A stretch of DNA of 64,000 nt from Chryseomicrobium excrementi (GCF_002798305.1 NZ_PCGR01000001.1:434001-498000); one strand, 5' to 3'; numbered from the stretch's first letter, positions 16,401 to 24,595 are shown. Notes: generated by a model from the letters alone, not told the origin. Numbers and translations: made by a program.

Positions 16401-17999
16401 TGAAGTTACCATTTTTTCACGAATCGAATCGATTGGTGGATTGGTCACCTGAGCAAATAACTGCTTAAAATAGTTAAACAATAGCTGCGGTCGATCTGAC
16501 AACACAGCTAACGGCGTGTCATTCCCCATGGAACCGATTGGATCTTTGCCTTCCAAAGCTAAAGGCAGTAGGTATTTGTGGATGTCTTCAAAGCTGTATT
16601 GATTTAAATGCTGTTTGTAGGAAAGTTCTTGCTCATTCTCAACGAATTCTTTAGACGTATCAAGCTTTTCTAATTGCTCTAGCCAGGAATCATACGGATG
16701 TTCCGTAGCAATTGTCTGTTTCAATTCATCGTCTTCAATGATTCTTCCTTGCTCTAGATCTACAAGTAGCATCTTTCCTGGACTGAGTCGTTCTTTTCGG
16801 ACGACATCTTCTTCTTTAACATCTACCACTCCGACTTCAGAAGAATAGATGAGACGGTCGTCTTTTGTAACGTAGTAGCGTGCCGGGCGCAAGCCGTTTC
16901 GGTCTAGTACAGCACCTAGCTGTTTACCATCCGTGAAACAAATTGCAGTCGGCCCATCCCAAGGCTCCATAAACGTAGAATGGTACGTGTAAAAGGCTTC
17001 TTTTTCTGGCGTCATGTGTGGATTGTTCTCACTCCAAGGTTCTGGGATCATCATCATCGCAGCATGCGCTGGAGATCGTCCTGCAAGGACCAGGAACTCG
17101 AATGCATTATCTAACATGGAAGAGTCACTTCCAGACTCGTCAACGATTGGAAGGATCTCTTGAATGTCTTCGCCAAAAACTGAGGAGACAAACTGTCGCT
17201 CACGTGCCTTCATCCAATTGACATTGCCTTGAAGTGTATTAATTTCTCCATTATGGACGAGGTATCTGTTTGGGTGTGCTCGTTTCCAACTCGGGAATGT
17301 GTTCGTACTATAGCGCGAGTGAACCAAGCTATAAGCAGATACAAAGCGCTCATCTTGTAGATCCAGATAAAATTCGCTAACTTCAACCGGAGTTAGAAGT
17401 CCTTTAAAAACAATAGTTTCCGTTGAAAGCGAAGGAATATAGACTTCGTAGCCATTTTCTAAGAAAAAACGTTCTAGTTTTTTTCGGAATACATATAGCT
17501 GTCTTTCAAAATCTAACTGATTCATTTTTGCGTCGTTTTTCTTTAAAAACAACTGCTCAATGATAGGCATCGAATCTTGTGCTGTTTTCGATAGTTCCGA
17601 GCCATTTACAGGAACCTCGCGCCATTTTATCAGATTAAGATGTTTTGAACTGGCAACTAGTTTATCCACTTGTCTCTTTACTTCCTCTACTACTTGAACT
17701 TCCTGAGGGAAGAAAAACATCCCAACAGCATAATCTCCTCTTTGAGGCAGCGGAAAATTCAAGATTTGACGAAACAATGCATCTGGTAGCTGAACCATAA
17801 TGCCTGCTCCATCTCCGGTACGATGATCATGCCCACGTCCTGCTCTGTGATCCAGTCGATGTAACATTTCAAGACCATCCGTTACAATGTCATGACTCGC
17901 TTTGCCCTTAATATTGGCATAAAGTCCAATTCCGCAGGCGTCGTGCTCATTTGTCGGGCAATACAGTCCTTGCTTTTTTGGATACTTATGAAATGTCAT
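13500..17999 (-). CDS. gltB: Glutamate synthase (NADPH) large subunit
   Basis: About 1,499-residue enzyme that makes two glutamates from glutamine and 2-oxoglutarate. I start it at ATG 17999 (MTFHKYPKKQ), which has a GGAGGG site 7 bp upstream; the in-frame ATG at 18014 overlaps that site. A 21-residue propeptide precedes the class II glutaminase Cys22 in EHDACGIG. Then come the central domain, the FMN-binding synthase barrel (SGEGGEHPSRY, GYDGGTGASP), the 3Fe-4S motif C-x5-C-x4-C in CVMMRACHLDTC, and the C-terminal beta-helix with repeated GG turns. Divergent from gltC across a 116-bp control region that holds a perfect inverted repeat. Confidence 0.97.
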   Translation of the reverse strand: MTFHKYPKKQGLYCPTNEHDACGIGLYANIKGKASHDIVTDGLEMLHRLDHRAGRGHDHRTGDGAGIMVQLPDALFRQILNFPLPQRGDYAVGMFFFPQEVQVVEEVKRQVDKLVASSKHLNLIKWREVPVNGSELSKTAQDSMPIIEQLFLKKNDAKMNQLDFERQLYVFRKKLERFFLENGYEVYIPSLSTETIVFKGLLTPVEVSEFYLDLQDERFVSAYSLVHSRYSTNTFPSWKRAHPNRYLVHNGEINTLQGNVNWMKARERQFVSSVFGEDIQEILPIVDESGSDSSMLDNAFEFLVLAGRSPAHAAMMMIPEPWSENNPHMTPEKEAFYTYHSTFMEPWDGPTAICFTDGKQLGAVLDRNGLRPARYYVTKDDRLIYSSEVGVVDVKEEDVVRKERLSPGKMLLVDLEQGRIIEDDELKQTIATEHPYDSWLEQLEKLDTSKEFVENEQELSYKQHLNQYSFEDIHKYLLPLALEGKDPIGSMGNDTPLAVLSDRPQLLFNYFKQLFAQVTNPPIDSIREKMVTSTISYLGPEGNLLESDATNAKRIQLQTPILKASQMNQLRNHPVFSSTTLELQFTGSLEEKLNSLLEEVDLALAEGKHLVVLSDRHLSKGEKVVPVLLASSAIHQYLVRKGQRTKLSLLIESAEVKEVHHIAALIGYGSDAIYPYLVYATLEQLIEQGHLNKSYDEAVASTVKGFTDGVVKVMAKMGISTIQSYRGAQIFEAVGIGQDVISKYFTGTKSQLGGIDLSTIQREMELRVAHAVEQAAQPLDSGSQFQWRANGEHHAFRPKTIHTLQWAARKNDIGLYRQYAEMANEERLGFLRNLFDLRTDRPKVPLEEVEPASSIVKRFKTGAMSFGSLSQEAHETLAIAMNRLGGKSNSGEGGEHPSRYQRDANGDYRRSAIKQIASGRFGVKAVYLSEADELQIKMAQGAKPGEGGQLPGNKVYPWVAEVRGSTPGVGLISPPPHHDIYSIEDMAQLIHDLKNANRHARISVKLVSKGGVGTIAAGVAKGAADVIVISGYDGGTGASPKTSIMHAGLPWELGLAEAHQTLMLNGLRDRVTLETDGKLMTGKDVLLAALLGAEEFAFATAPLIVMGCVMMRACHLDTCPVGIATQNPKLRDKFTGAADHVVNYMHFVAEELREWMAKLGFRTVDELVGRTDALHVSERAKNHWKAGQLDLTVLLHRVDGPTTKQRDQQHRLEQSLDLKVLLPQLETSIATGQSKTVQFAIRNTDRVVGTIVGHEVTKKYGEAGLPEDHIQLHLSGHAGQSLGAYLPNGVSIYLSGDANDYLGKGLSGGKLVLKQPVESSVKDAMIAGNVTFYGATSGEAFLNGRAGERFAVRNSGASIVVEGIGDHGCEYMTGGRVVILGDIGKNFGAGMSGGTAYILPDSEQRVKELSNLEMIQLVTVADEEEYHELQKMLMDHFYYTKSKKAGALLANWDAIKYQFIKVEPVEYAKMKKRIVDLEHQGLEKDQAALQAFYGATVVS

Positions 18000-18045
18000 C
18001 GCCAATCCCTCCATGTCATGAATGTGTAGGAATAGTGTAAGTTTT

Positions 18046-18094
18046 CAAAATGATATAAACAATATATAATTACTATCATACTTATATCATTTTG
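18046..18094. promoter_or_regulatory. Perfect 13-bp inverted repeat in the gltB-gltC control region
   Basis: CAAAATGATATAA at 18046-18058 is mirrored by TTATATCATTTTG at 18082-18094, with 23 bp between. It lies between the divergent gltB and gltC starts. LysR regulators bind dyad sequences in just this position, so it is a candidate GltC operator. A TATAAT at 18065-18070 sits between the arms and could be the gltC -10. Confidence 0.7.
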
Positions 18095-18115
18095 AGATAG
18101 AAAGGCGGATAAACG

Positions 18116-19018
18116 TTGGAATTACGGCAATTAATTTATTTTCAAGAAGTTGCAAAACGCGAACATATTTCTGAAGCAGCTCTTCATTTACATGTTGCTC
18201 AATCTGCCATCAGTCGTCAGATTGCAAATTTAGAAAAAGAGCTCGGAGTCCAATTATTTGACCGAATTGGAAGAAACGTTAAATTGACTACTATTGGTAA
18301 AACTTTTTTAACTCATGTGTCAAAAGCTTTACTAGAAATAGACCTTGGTGTAGAAGAAGTCCATACGTATCTTAATCCCGAAAAAGGGAGCATCCGGATC
18401 GGCTTCCCAAGCAGTTTTGCTACTCAATTATTGCCAAGTGTCATCACAGCGTTTCGCAAGCAACATCCAGACGTTAAATTTCAGCTTCGCCAAGGAAATT
18501 ACAACTACTTAGTAGATGCAGTTAAAGATCGCTCAATCAATCTTTCCTTCATTGGTCCGTTACCAACTGGCGAGACAGAACTTATCACTACTGAATTATT
18601 CACTGAAAAGTTTTCACTACTAGTTCCCCTTCCACATCGACTGGCGAATCAGACGTCTGTTCATATGATTGAACTGAAGAACGAACCATTCATCGTCTTC
18701 CCAGAAGAATTTATTCTTCACAAGACTGTCATCCAAGCTTGCCAATCTGTTGGGTTTCAACCTGCTATCAGTTCGGTTGGAGAAGACCTCGATGCCATCA
18801 AGGGATTGGTTGCCGCTGGTCTCGGAGTGTCGATTTTACCTGAAAGTACTTTGCCAGAAGGTTCGATGCGATTCACAAAAAAGATTCAGATTGAAGCACC
18901 TTTGATGCAACGGACAGTCGGTCTTATCACATCCACTTCAAGAGTGCTCACACCATCTGAGACCATATTCATCGATTTTGCCACCCAATTTTTCAGAAGA
19001 ATGAACCAATATTTATAA
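18116..19018 (+). CDS. gltC: LysR-family regulator of glutamate synthase (GltC-type)
   Basis: 300-residue LysR transcription factor. It starts at a TTG codon (18116), giving MELRQLIYFQEVAKREHISE, after AAAGGCGG. The winged helix is seen as HVAQSAISRQIANLEKELGVQLFDR (residues about 26-50). The C-terminal effector fold shows GSIRIGFPSSFATQLLPSVI and, later, GLVAAGLGVSILPES. GltC of B. subtilis activates gltAB and is opposed by glutamate. The divergent position next to gltB and the inverted repeat in between strongly support the same role here; the effector is inferred. No other regulator lies nearby. Confidence 0.9.
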   Translation: MELRQLIYFQEVAKREHISEAALHLHVAQSAISRQIANLEKELGVQLFDRIGRNVKLTTIGKTFLTHVSKALLEIDLGVEEVHTYLNPEKGSIRIGFPSSFATQLLPSVITAFRKQHPDVKFQLRQGNYNYLVDAVKDRSINLSFIGPLPTGETELITTELFTEKFSLLVPLPHRLANQTSVHMIELKNEPFIVFPEEFILHKTVIQACQSVGFQPAISSVGEDLDAIKGLVAAGLGVSILPESTLPEGSMRFTKKIQIEAPLMQRTVGLITSTSRVLTPSETIFIDFATQFFRRMNQYL

Positions 19019-19085
19019 ATGCTCTAGCACTTCAGCGCAATGGTGTGTTAAACTTGTCAAATATTCTGATAAAGGTTGTGATGAA

Positions 19086-20351
19086 ATGATTGAACTTGAA
19101 AGCAAATCGTTGGTGAAAGTAGAAGACATTCTTCAAGCATTTCATCAATTAAAAGATGTTGTAGCCCATACCCCGCTTCAACGAAATGACATTTTAAGCA
19201 CGCGCTACCAAGCTGATATTTACTTAAAACGAGAAGACTTGCAGCATGTCCGGTCGTTCAAATTAAGAGGCGCTTATTATAAGATTGCTTCTATAGAAGA
19301 ACAGGCTAGAAAGAATTCCGTAGTGTGTGCGAGTGCAGGAAATCATGCGCAGGGAGTCGCATATGCATGTGCAGCATTAGCTATTCGAGGAACCATCTTT
19401 ATGCCGAAGACCACTCCAAAACAAAAAGTGAATCAAGTGCGAATGTTTGGCGGGTCCTTTGTTGATATTCGACTTGAAGGAGATACGTTTGATGATTCAG
19501 CTGCAGCTGCTACTGTCTTTGCAACAGAGCAAGGTGCTGAGTTTATTCATCCTTTCGACGATCCTGATGTCATAGCAGGACAAGGTACAGTCGCTGTAGA
19601 AATCCTCCACGAACTGGAAGGCCCCGTAGATTACATTCTAGCCAGTGTTGGTGGCGGTGGTCTGATTGCTGGTGTATCGACTTATACGAAAAGTATATCG
19701 CCCACAACAAAAGTGATTGGTGTAGAACCGAGCGGCGCTGCTTCCATGGCGGAGGCATTTCAACAAGGGCAGCCGGTCCCACTCAGATCAATTGATAAGT
19801 TTGTAGACGGTGCTGCTGTGAAATGTGCTGGTGCTCAGACGTTTACCATTGCAAAGCACTTTGTGGATGACTTGCTAGCAGTTCCGGAAGGAAAAGTGTG
19901 TACGACGATTCTCGAGATGTACAATCAACACGCCATCGTTGTTGAACCCGCTGGTGCTCTTCCTATTGCGGCACTGGACTTAGTAGCGGATGATATCCGT
20001 GGCAAACAAGTGGTCGTAATTATTAGCGGAGGGAATAACGATATCTCCCGAATGCAAGAAATTAAAGAAAAATCCTTATTATATGAAGGCTATTTGCATT
20101 ATTTCTTAGTGAAATTCCCGCAACGCGCTGGTGCTCTTCGTCAATTCTTGCACGACGTCCTCGGGCCTGAGGACGACATCACAACGTTTGAGTACACGAA
20201 AAAGAACAATAAAGAGAGCGGCCCTGCACTTATCGGTATCGAACTTCATGATCCTGACGACTACGAGGCCCTGATTGCTCGATTCGAGCACAATGGGTTT
20301 GAATACAAAGCCGTCAATACAGATTCGCTTCTGTTTGAATTGTTGATTTAA
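19086..20351 (+). CDS. ilvA: Threonine ammonia-lyase (biosynthetic threonine deaminase)
   Basis: PLP enzyme turning threonine into 2-oxobutanoate, the first step to isoleucine. 421 residues, the short Bacillus form with one C-terminal ACT-like control domain. The PLP lysine is Lys59 in VRSFKLRGAYY, the phosphate loop SVGGGGLIAG lies near residues 186-195, and an asparagine loop SAGNHAQG near 88-95. The control domain begins around residue 340 (YFLVKFPQRAGALRQFL) and includes the DDITTFEYTK strand. The start ATG is at 19086 behind AAAGG. It is transcribed alone, 67 bp after gltC. Isoleucine feedback is expected from the ACT-like domain; no leader attenuator was seen. Confidence 0.95.
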   Translation: MIELESKSLVKVEDILQAFHQLKDVVAHTPLQRNDILSTRYQADIYLKREDLQHVRSFKLRGAYYKIASIEEQARKNSVVCASAGNHAQGVAYACAALAIRGTIFMPKTTPKQKVNQVRMFGGSFVDIRLEGDTFDDSAAAATVFATEQGAEFIHPFDDPDVIAGQGTVAVEILHELEGPVDYILASVGGGGLIAGVSTYTKSISPTTKVIGVEPSGAASMAEAFQQGQPVPLRSIDKFVDGAAVKCAGAQTFTIAKHFVDDLLAVPEGKVCTTILEMYNQHAIVVEPAGALPIAALDLVADDIRGKQVVVIISGGNNDISRMQEIKEKSLLYEGYLHYFLVKFPQRAGALRQFLHDVLGPEDDITTFEYTKKNNKESGPALIGIELHDPDDYEALIARFEHNGFEYKAVNTDSLLFELLI

Positions 20352-20378
20352 GTGAGTTGATGGGTTTGTGAAATCATG

Positions 20379-20504
20379 ATGCGGAATAAATTAGCGGTCA
20401 TGTAGAAGATATCAGGCCTGATGCTGATGAAACCTCGCTTGATGCAGTACAAATTGCGCTCAATGCTGAACAACCCTTGCTCCATGCTCGTGAACGCTCG
20501 CTCG
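20379..20504 (-). repeat. Six tandem degenerate 21-bp units
   Basis: Six exactly 21-bp units, each beginning ATG on the plus strand (20379, 20400, 20421, 20442, 20463, 20484), fill the ilvA-ABC gap. On the minus strand they read as heptads: ERAFTSM, EQGLFSI, ERNLYCI, KRGFISI, RPDIFYM, TANLFRI, i.e. roughly (E/K)-R-x-(L/F)-(F/Y)-S-I. The open frame spans 20348-20542 (64 codons) but has no good ribosome site, so I annotate it as a repeat and not a gene. Confidence 0.7.
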
Positions 20505-20531
20505 CCCCCCTTCTTACACAACCATTTCAAA

Positions 20532-20568
20532 CTAAAAAGCACATCTCATCACGAGATGTGCTTCTTTA
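20532..20568. terminator. Bidirectional terminator between ilvA and the ABC operon
   Basis: AAGCACATCTC pairs perfectly with GAGATGTGCTT (5-nt loop). Minus-strand transcripts of the ABC operon get a TTTTT run; the plus strand has a weaker CTTCTTTAT. Confidence 0.85.
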
Positions 20569-21363
20569 TACTTCTAAAAGCATGCGGTCCGATAACGCAT
20601 GACTGCCCTTAATTTTTTTGAACTCCTCTAACAAGTGCTGGACGTTCAACTGCTTCTTCGTTTCAGCATCTGCCTCGTAAATGATTTTTCCTTGATCCAT
20701 CATGATCAAACGGTTCCCTAAATCAATCGCTTGCTGCATATTGTGTGTCACCATCAACGTCGTCAGTTGCTGATCATTTACAAGCTGTTTCGTCAGCTGC
20801 GTAATCAGCTCCGCTCGTGCTGGGTCCAGTGCTGCTGTGTGTTCATCTAAAAGTAATAACGACGGATTCGTGAATGTGGCCATCAAAAGAGACAATGCTT
20901 GCCGTTCTCCTCCAGACAATGTACCCACTTTGGTAGTCAACCGGTTCTCAAGATTCAAATGCAAGACTTCTAGCGCTGCGCGAAAATGGTCTCGCTTTGT
21001 TTTGGAAGTCGCAAATCGCCAGCTTCGTTTTCGGTTTCGTGCATGTGCAACAGCTAAATTCTCTTCAATCGTGAGACTAGGTGAGGTTCCAGCCATTGGA
21101 TCTTGAAACACACGGCCAATCCATTTGGCCCTGGCATGCTCTGCGAGTGAATCGACTTGGTTCCGTGCAATTTCAATGGTGCCCCCGTCTCCTTGTAACG
21201 TGCCGGAGACACAGTTTAGCAATGTAGATTTTCCCGCACCGTTACTGCCGATAATCGTCACGAAATCTCCGTCATTCAAATGAAGAGACAGATCATGTAA
21301 CGCGATTTTTTCGTCATGACTCGATTCATTGAACCGTTTGTGTAAATTACGAATGGTTAACAA
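20566..21363 (-). CDS. ABC transporter ATPase of a tryptophan/tyrosine-type importer (TrpZ-like)
   Basis: 265-residue nucleotide-binding subunit. Walker A is GSNGAGKSTLL near residue 40, the signature LSGGERQALSL near residue 149, and Walker B LLLLDEHTAALDP near 168-180 followed by the switch His in MVTHNM. It belongs to the family often annotated with uncharacterised or aromatic-amino-acid importers (COG1101), found with a seven- to nine-helix permease and a COG2984 lipoprotein. It overlaps the permease gene by 17 bp. Last gene of the three-gene operon, ended by the terminator at 20532-20568. Confidence 0.9.
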   Translation of the reverse strand: MLTIRNLHKRFNESSHDEKIALHDLSLHLNDGDFVTIIGSNGAGKSTLLNCVSGTLQGDGGTIEIARNQVDSLAEHARAKWIGRVFQDPMAGTSPSLTIEENLAVAHARNRKRSWRFATSKTKRDHFRAALEVLHLNLENRLTTKVGTLSGGERQALSLLMATFTNPSLLLLDEHTAALDPARAELITQLTKQLVNDQQLTTLMVTHNMQQAIDLGNRLIMMDQGKIIYEADAETKKQLNVQHLLEEFKKIKGSHALSDRMLLEV

Positions 21364-22321
21364 GTTCGGTCCCTCCTTTAGTAACGGATTTGGATTGCAA
21401 TCTCTTTCGAGCTAAACGTTTTTTCGTTTCGCCTAGTTTGCCTGGAACAATTAGTGCAAGAACAACAATCGCAGCTGTTAGAAGCTTCATATCCCCTGTA
21501 TCTAAAAATTCAATACGAAGTGCAAAGGCTAAAACGAGACGGTAGATGACAGCTCCAATCACAACAGCTAGTGTGACTCGAACGATAGATTTGGTACCAA
21601 ATAGAGCCTCTCCAATAATGACCGAAGCCAGACCGATGACAATCATTCCAATTCCCATCCCGACATCTGCAAACTTCCCGTATTGAGCAATTAAAGCGCC
21701 TGACAGAGCTACAAGACCATTGGATAAGCCAAGCCCAAGAATCGTTAGTGTAGAAGTGTTTCCTGAAAAACTTCGAATCATTCGTTTGTTATCCCCAGTT
21801 GCACGAAGAGCAAGACCCACTTCTGTTTTCAAGAAGGCATCCAATGCCAATTTCACGACTGTAACACCCACTGCTGCAAATAAGATGATGCTAATTTCAA
21901 CAGGAATCCCTAAACTTGTCGCCCAAGCTGTATACTGACTAAACAACGTTTCTGATTGTAATAACGGGATATTAGGACGGCCCACTGCATTTTCTACCGT
22001 CCACCCCATAATTCGTAAATTGATAGAATACAGAGCAATCATCATCAAGATTCCAGATAATAAAGGATTGATGCCGCCTTTGGTATGCAGGAGACCCGTT
22101 CCGACACCTGCTACAAATCCAACGACAATGGCAACCAGTGTTGCAAGTACTGGAGAATAGCCCATCACGATCATCGCCGCTGCGGTTGCAGCTCCTGTCA
22201 CAAAACTTCCGTCAACCGTAAGGTCCGGAAAATCAAGGACCCGGAATGTTAAATAGACACCTAGAGCCATGATTCCGTAAATCAACCCTTGCTCAACAGC
22301 ACCAATTAATGCTCCTACCAT
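21347..22321 (-). CDS. ABC transporter permease of the same importer (TrpY-like)
   Basis: 324-residue inner-membrane permease with about 8-9 hydrophobic segments. Hallmarks are LIYGIMALGVYLTFRVLDFPDLTVDG at the N-terminus, similar to LivH-type permeases, and ALRATGDNKRMIRSFSGNTS around residues 180-197, the ATPase-contact loop. The C-terminus is rich in Lys/Arg. It lies between the lipoprotein (15-bp gap) and the ATPase (17-bp overlap). Substrate inferred from the family: tryptophan, or tyrosine in relatives. Confidence 0.88.
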   Translation of the reverse strand: MVGALIGAVEQGLIYGIMALGVYLTFRVLDFPDLTVDGSFVTGAATAAAMIVMGYSPVLATLVAIVVGFVAGVGTGLLHTKGGINPLLSGILMMIALYSINLRIMGWTVENAVGRPNIPLLQSETLFSQYTAWATSLGIPVEISIILFAAVGVTVVKLALDAFLKTEVGLALRATGDNKRMIRSFSGNTSTLTILGLGLSNGLVALSGALIAQYGKFADVGMGIGMIVIGLASVIIGEALFGTKSIVRVTLAVVIGAVIYRLVLAFALRIEFLDTGDMKLLTAAIVVLALIVPGKLGETKKRLARKRLQSKSVTKGGTELVNHS

Positions 22322-22336
22322 TTGAATCCCTCATTT

Positions 22337-23311
22337 CTACTCTGCGAGTTCTGCATTCCATTCATCTTTTACTTCTATACCTAACTGCTCTGCGACCGTC
22401 CCATTCACCACAAATTTAACGTTTTGAGGATATTGAACTGGCAGTTCAGCCGGAGTGGCTTCACCGTTTAAGATCTTTACAGCCATTTCTCCAGCTTCGT
22501 AGCCGATTTCAAAGTAATCAAAACCAAATGCCCCTAGACCACCACGTGCTACCGAATCAAATTCTCCTACCATGACGGGAAGTTCATTGTCTGTAGCTAC
22601 CGATAAGACAGATTCTAAAGCTGAGACAACCGTGTTATCTGTAATGATGTAAAACGCATCTACTTTACCGATCAGAGATTCTGCAGCTTGTTTCACTTCT
22701 GCTGAAGTAGCTACTGATGCTTCTTCTACAGTGATACCTAATTTCTCTGCTTCTGCTTTCACTACATCAACTTGAGCTCTAGAGTTTTGTTCTCCCGAGT
22801 TGAACACCATTCCAATAGATTTTGCTTGTAGCTCATTTTTTAAGAACTCGATCGTATTCGGGATGGCTTCAGGTTGAGTATCAACTGTTCCCGTCACGTT
22901 TCCACCCGGTTCTTCCATTGAAGCGACAAGTTCCGCACTTACTGCATCCGTAACAGATGTGAAAACGATTGGGATTTCGGAAGTAGCACTTGCGACTGCT
23001 TGTGCAGAAGGAGTGGAGTTTGCGAAAATCAAATCAACACCACTGCTCACTAAGTTGGTAGCGATCGTCGTATTCGCACTAGTATCATTCTGAGCGTTTT
23101 CGATTTGGTACTCTGCTTCGATACCAGCGTCTTCAATTGCTTTTTGGAACCCTTCAAATGCTGCATTTAAAGATGGGTGCTCAACAATCTGCGTGACTCC
23201 AATTGTAACTGTATCTTCAGTTGCTGCTGCTTCCTCTGAAGAATCTCCACAAGCTGCAAGTACCAAGGTCGATGATAGTGCGACAAGTCCTAATGTGCGT
23301 TTCCAATTCAT
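22337..23311 (-). CDS. ABC transporter substrate-binding lipoprotein (COG2984, TrpX-like)
   Basis: 324-residue lipoprotein. The signal is MNWKRTLGLVALSSTLVLAAC, with the lipid Cys at residue 21, then an acidic linker. The mature part starts VTIGVTQIVEHPSLNAAFEGF, the signature of the COG2984 group, whose streptococcal members (TrpX) import tryptophan and other relatives tyrosine. Later blocks are SGVDLIFANSTPSAQAV and IVFTSVTDAVSAELV. The first gene of the operon; promoter proposed at 23366-23394. No T-box or tryptophan leader lies in the 85 bp upstream, so control by charged tRNA is not supported. Confidence 0.86.
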   Translation of the reverse strand: MNWKRTLGLVALSSTLVLAACGDSSEEAAATEDTVTIGVTQIVEHPSLNAAFEGFQKAIEDAGIEAEYQIENAQNDTSANTTIATNLVSSGVDLIFANSTPSAQAVASATSEIPIVFTSVTDAVSAELVASMEEPGGNVTGTVDTQPEAIPNTIEFLKNELQAKSIGMVFNSGEQNSRAQVDVVKAEAEKLGITVEEASVATSAEVKQAAESLIGKVDAFYIITDNTVVSALESVLSVATDNELPVMVGEFDSVARGGLGAFGFDYFEIGYEAGEMAVKILNGEATPAELPVQYPQNVKFVVNGTVAEQLGIEVKDEWNAELAE

Positions 23312-23365
23312 ATAATTATCCCCCTTAACTTTAGCGCGTTGAAGCGACGAAGTATTATAAGGGCT

Positions 23366-23394
23366 ATATTACAGACACTTGAAAGAGAAGTCAA
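23366..23394 (-). promoter_or_regulatory. Putative sigma-A promoter of the TrpXYZ-like operon
   Basis: Minus-strand TTGACT and TAATAT with a 17-bp spacer, about 55 bp upstream of the lipoprotein start. The -35 matches 5 of 6 and the -10 matches 4 of 6 consensus positions. Another TATAAT lies 12 bp further downstream without a good -35. Confidence 0.5.
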
Positions 23395-23416
23395 TGGAAT
23401 TTTCAGAAATAATACA

Positions 23417-23451
23417 AATAAAAAAATCAGCAGAGATAATATCTCTACTGA
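23417..23451 (-). terminator. Terminator of rlmN
   Basis: Minus-strand TCAGTAGAGAT pairs with ATCTCTGCTGA (one G-U pair, 3-nt loop) and is followed by a run of T residues. It separates rlmN from the ABC operon. Confidence 0.88.
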
Positions 23452-23458
23452 CTTTAAA

Positions 23459-24526
23459 TTAATTTGCGACTTTTTCTTTTTTGATTTGTTTACTGCGAAG
23501 CTGACCACAAGCGGCATCGATGTCGGTACCTTGCTCTGTGCGAACACCACAGTTGATTCCGCGTTTCTTCAACGTTTGGAAGAACGCATCGATTGCTTCT
23601 GGCGTACTACGCTGATACTGACCATGCTCATCCACTGGATTGTATGGAATCAAGTTCACATACGACAAGTGACGCTTGTTCTCTAGAAGATCTGCCAGCT
23701 GTTTTGCTTCTTCCACGTGATCGTTGACATCACGAAGCAAAATGTATTCAAACGTGATACGACGGTTCGTTTTCTCCAAATAATAATCAACAGAGTCCAT
23801 CAATTTCTCGATTGGGAAGGCCTTATTGATAATCATGATGTTGCTACGTAACTCGTCATTCGGTGCGTGAAGGGACACTGCCAAATTCACTTGTGTTTGC
23901 TCATCCGCAAACTCACGGATTTTTTTAGCAAGTCCACTTGTGGATACAGTGATATGACGTGCTCCAATAGAAAGACCTTTTTGGTCGTTAACTACATTTA
24001 AGAAGTTCATCAGATTCGTGTAATTGTCAAACGGTTCTCCGATTCCCATTACTACGATATGGCTGACGCGTTCACCTTTCCCTTGTGCATCCAAGTGTTC
24101 TTGAACCTTCATGATCTGTCCGACGATTTCACCGCCATCTAAATCGCGGCTTTTTTTCAAAAGACCACTTGCACAGAAGCTACAGCCGATGTTACATCCA
24201 ACTTGCGTCGTCACACAGACAGAAAGGCCGTAATGGAAACGCATTAAAACTGTTTCAATCAAGTTCCCGTCTTCTAGCTGGAACAAGAATTTGATTGTGC
24301 CATCTGCTGACTCTTGTTTTACAGACTCTTTTAACGTCTGCATCACAAAGTGTTCGCTAAGTAACTGCAAGCATTCTTTATTGACGTTATTCATTTCTTC
24401 AAATGATTGTACGCGCTTCACATAAAGCCAATTCCAGACCTGTTCAGCACGAAACTTTTTCTGACCTCGTTCAAGTAACCATTCTGTTAATTGATCCTTC
24501 GTCAGACTATAAATAGATTTTTTCAT
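23459..24526 (-). CDS. rlmN: 23S rRNA (adenine2503-C2)-methyltransferase RlmN
   Basis: Radical-SAM enzyme that methylates C2 of A2503 in 23S rRNA (and A37 of some tRNAs). The 4Fe-4S motif CNIGCSFC (C-x3-C-x2-C) lies near residue 112. The second catalytic Cys is in [12 protein letters not shown] near the C-terminus, and [12 protein letters not shown] is the typical GEP segment. The 355-residue sequence looks more like the Listeria/Streptococcus RlmN (IGCxFCASGLxKKSRDL) than the B. subtilis YloN form (CASTLGGLKRNL). It is not Cfr, which has a different N-terminus and CNFGCKYC/CKFC context. It has its own promoter (24567-24595) and terminator, so it is a single-gene unit. Confidence 0.93.
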   Translation of the reverse strand: MKKSIYSLTKDQLTEWLLERGQKKFRAEQVWNWLYVKRVQSFEEMNNVNKECLQLLSEHFVMQTLKESVKQESADGTIKFLFQLEDGNLIETVLMRFHYGLSVCVTTQVGCNIGCSFCASGLLKKSRDLDGGEIVGQIMKVQEHLDAQGKGERVSHIVVMGIGEPFDNYTNLMNFLNVVNDQKGLSIGARHITVSTSGLAKKIREFADEQTQVNLAVSLHAPNDELRSNIMIINKAFPIEKLMDSVDYYLEKTNRRITFEYILLRDVNDHVEEAKQLADLLENKRHLSYVNLIPYNPVDEHGQYQRSTPEAIDAFFQTLKKRGINCGVRTEQGTDIDAACGQLRSKQIKKEKVAN

Positions 24527-24566
24527 AATGTATAGTCCCTCATTTCATCCTCATAACAATTTTTCC

Positions 24567-24595
24567 ATTATACTATAGGAATGTATGAGTGACAA
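24567..24595 (-). promoter_or_regulatory. Strong sigma-A promoter of rlmN
   Basis: Minus-strand TTGTCA, 17-bp spacer, TATAAT: a nearly perfect consensus. The -10 ends about 40 bp before the rlmN start, giving a short untranslated leader with GAGGG before the ATG. Confidence 0.8.

Noticed and set aside
20348-20542. 64-codon minus-strand frame over the 21-bp repeats as a gene
   Set aside because: No ribosome site, ends within the ilvA stop and the composition follows the repeat; kept as a repeat only.
23312-23458. T-box or tryptophan leader upstream of the TrpX-like gene
   Set aside because: The gap is filled by the rlmN terminator and a promoter; no AGGGTGG-type T-box sequence or leader peptide was seen.
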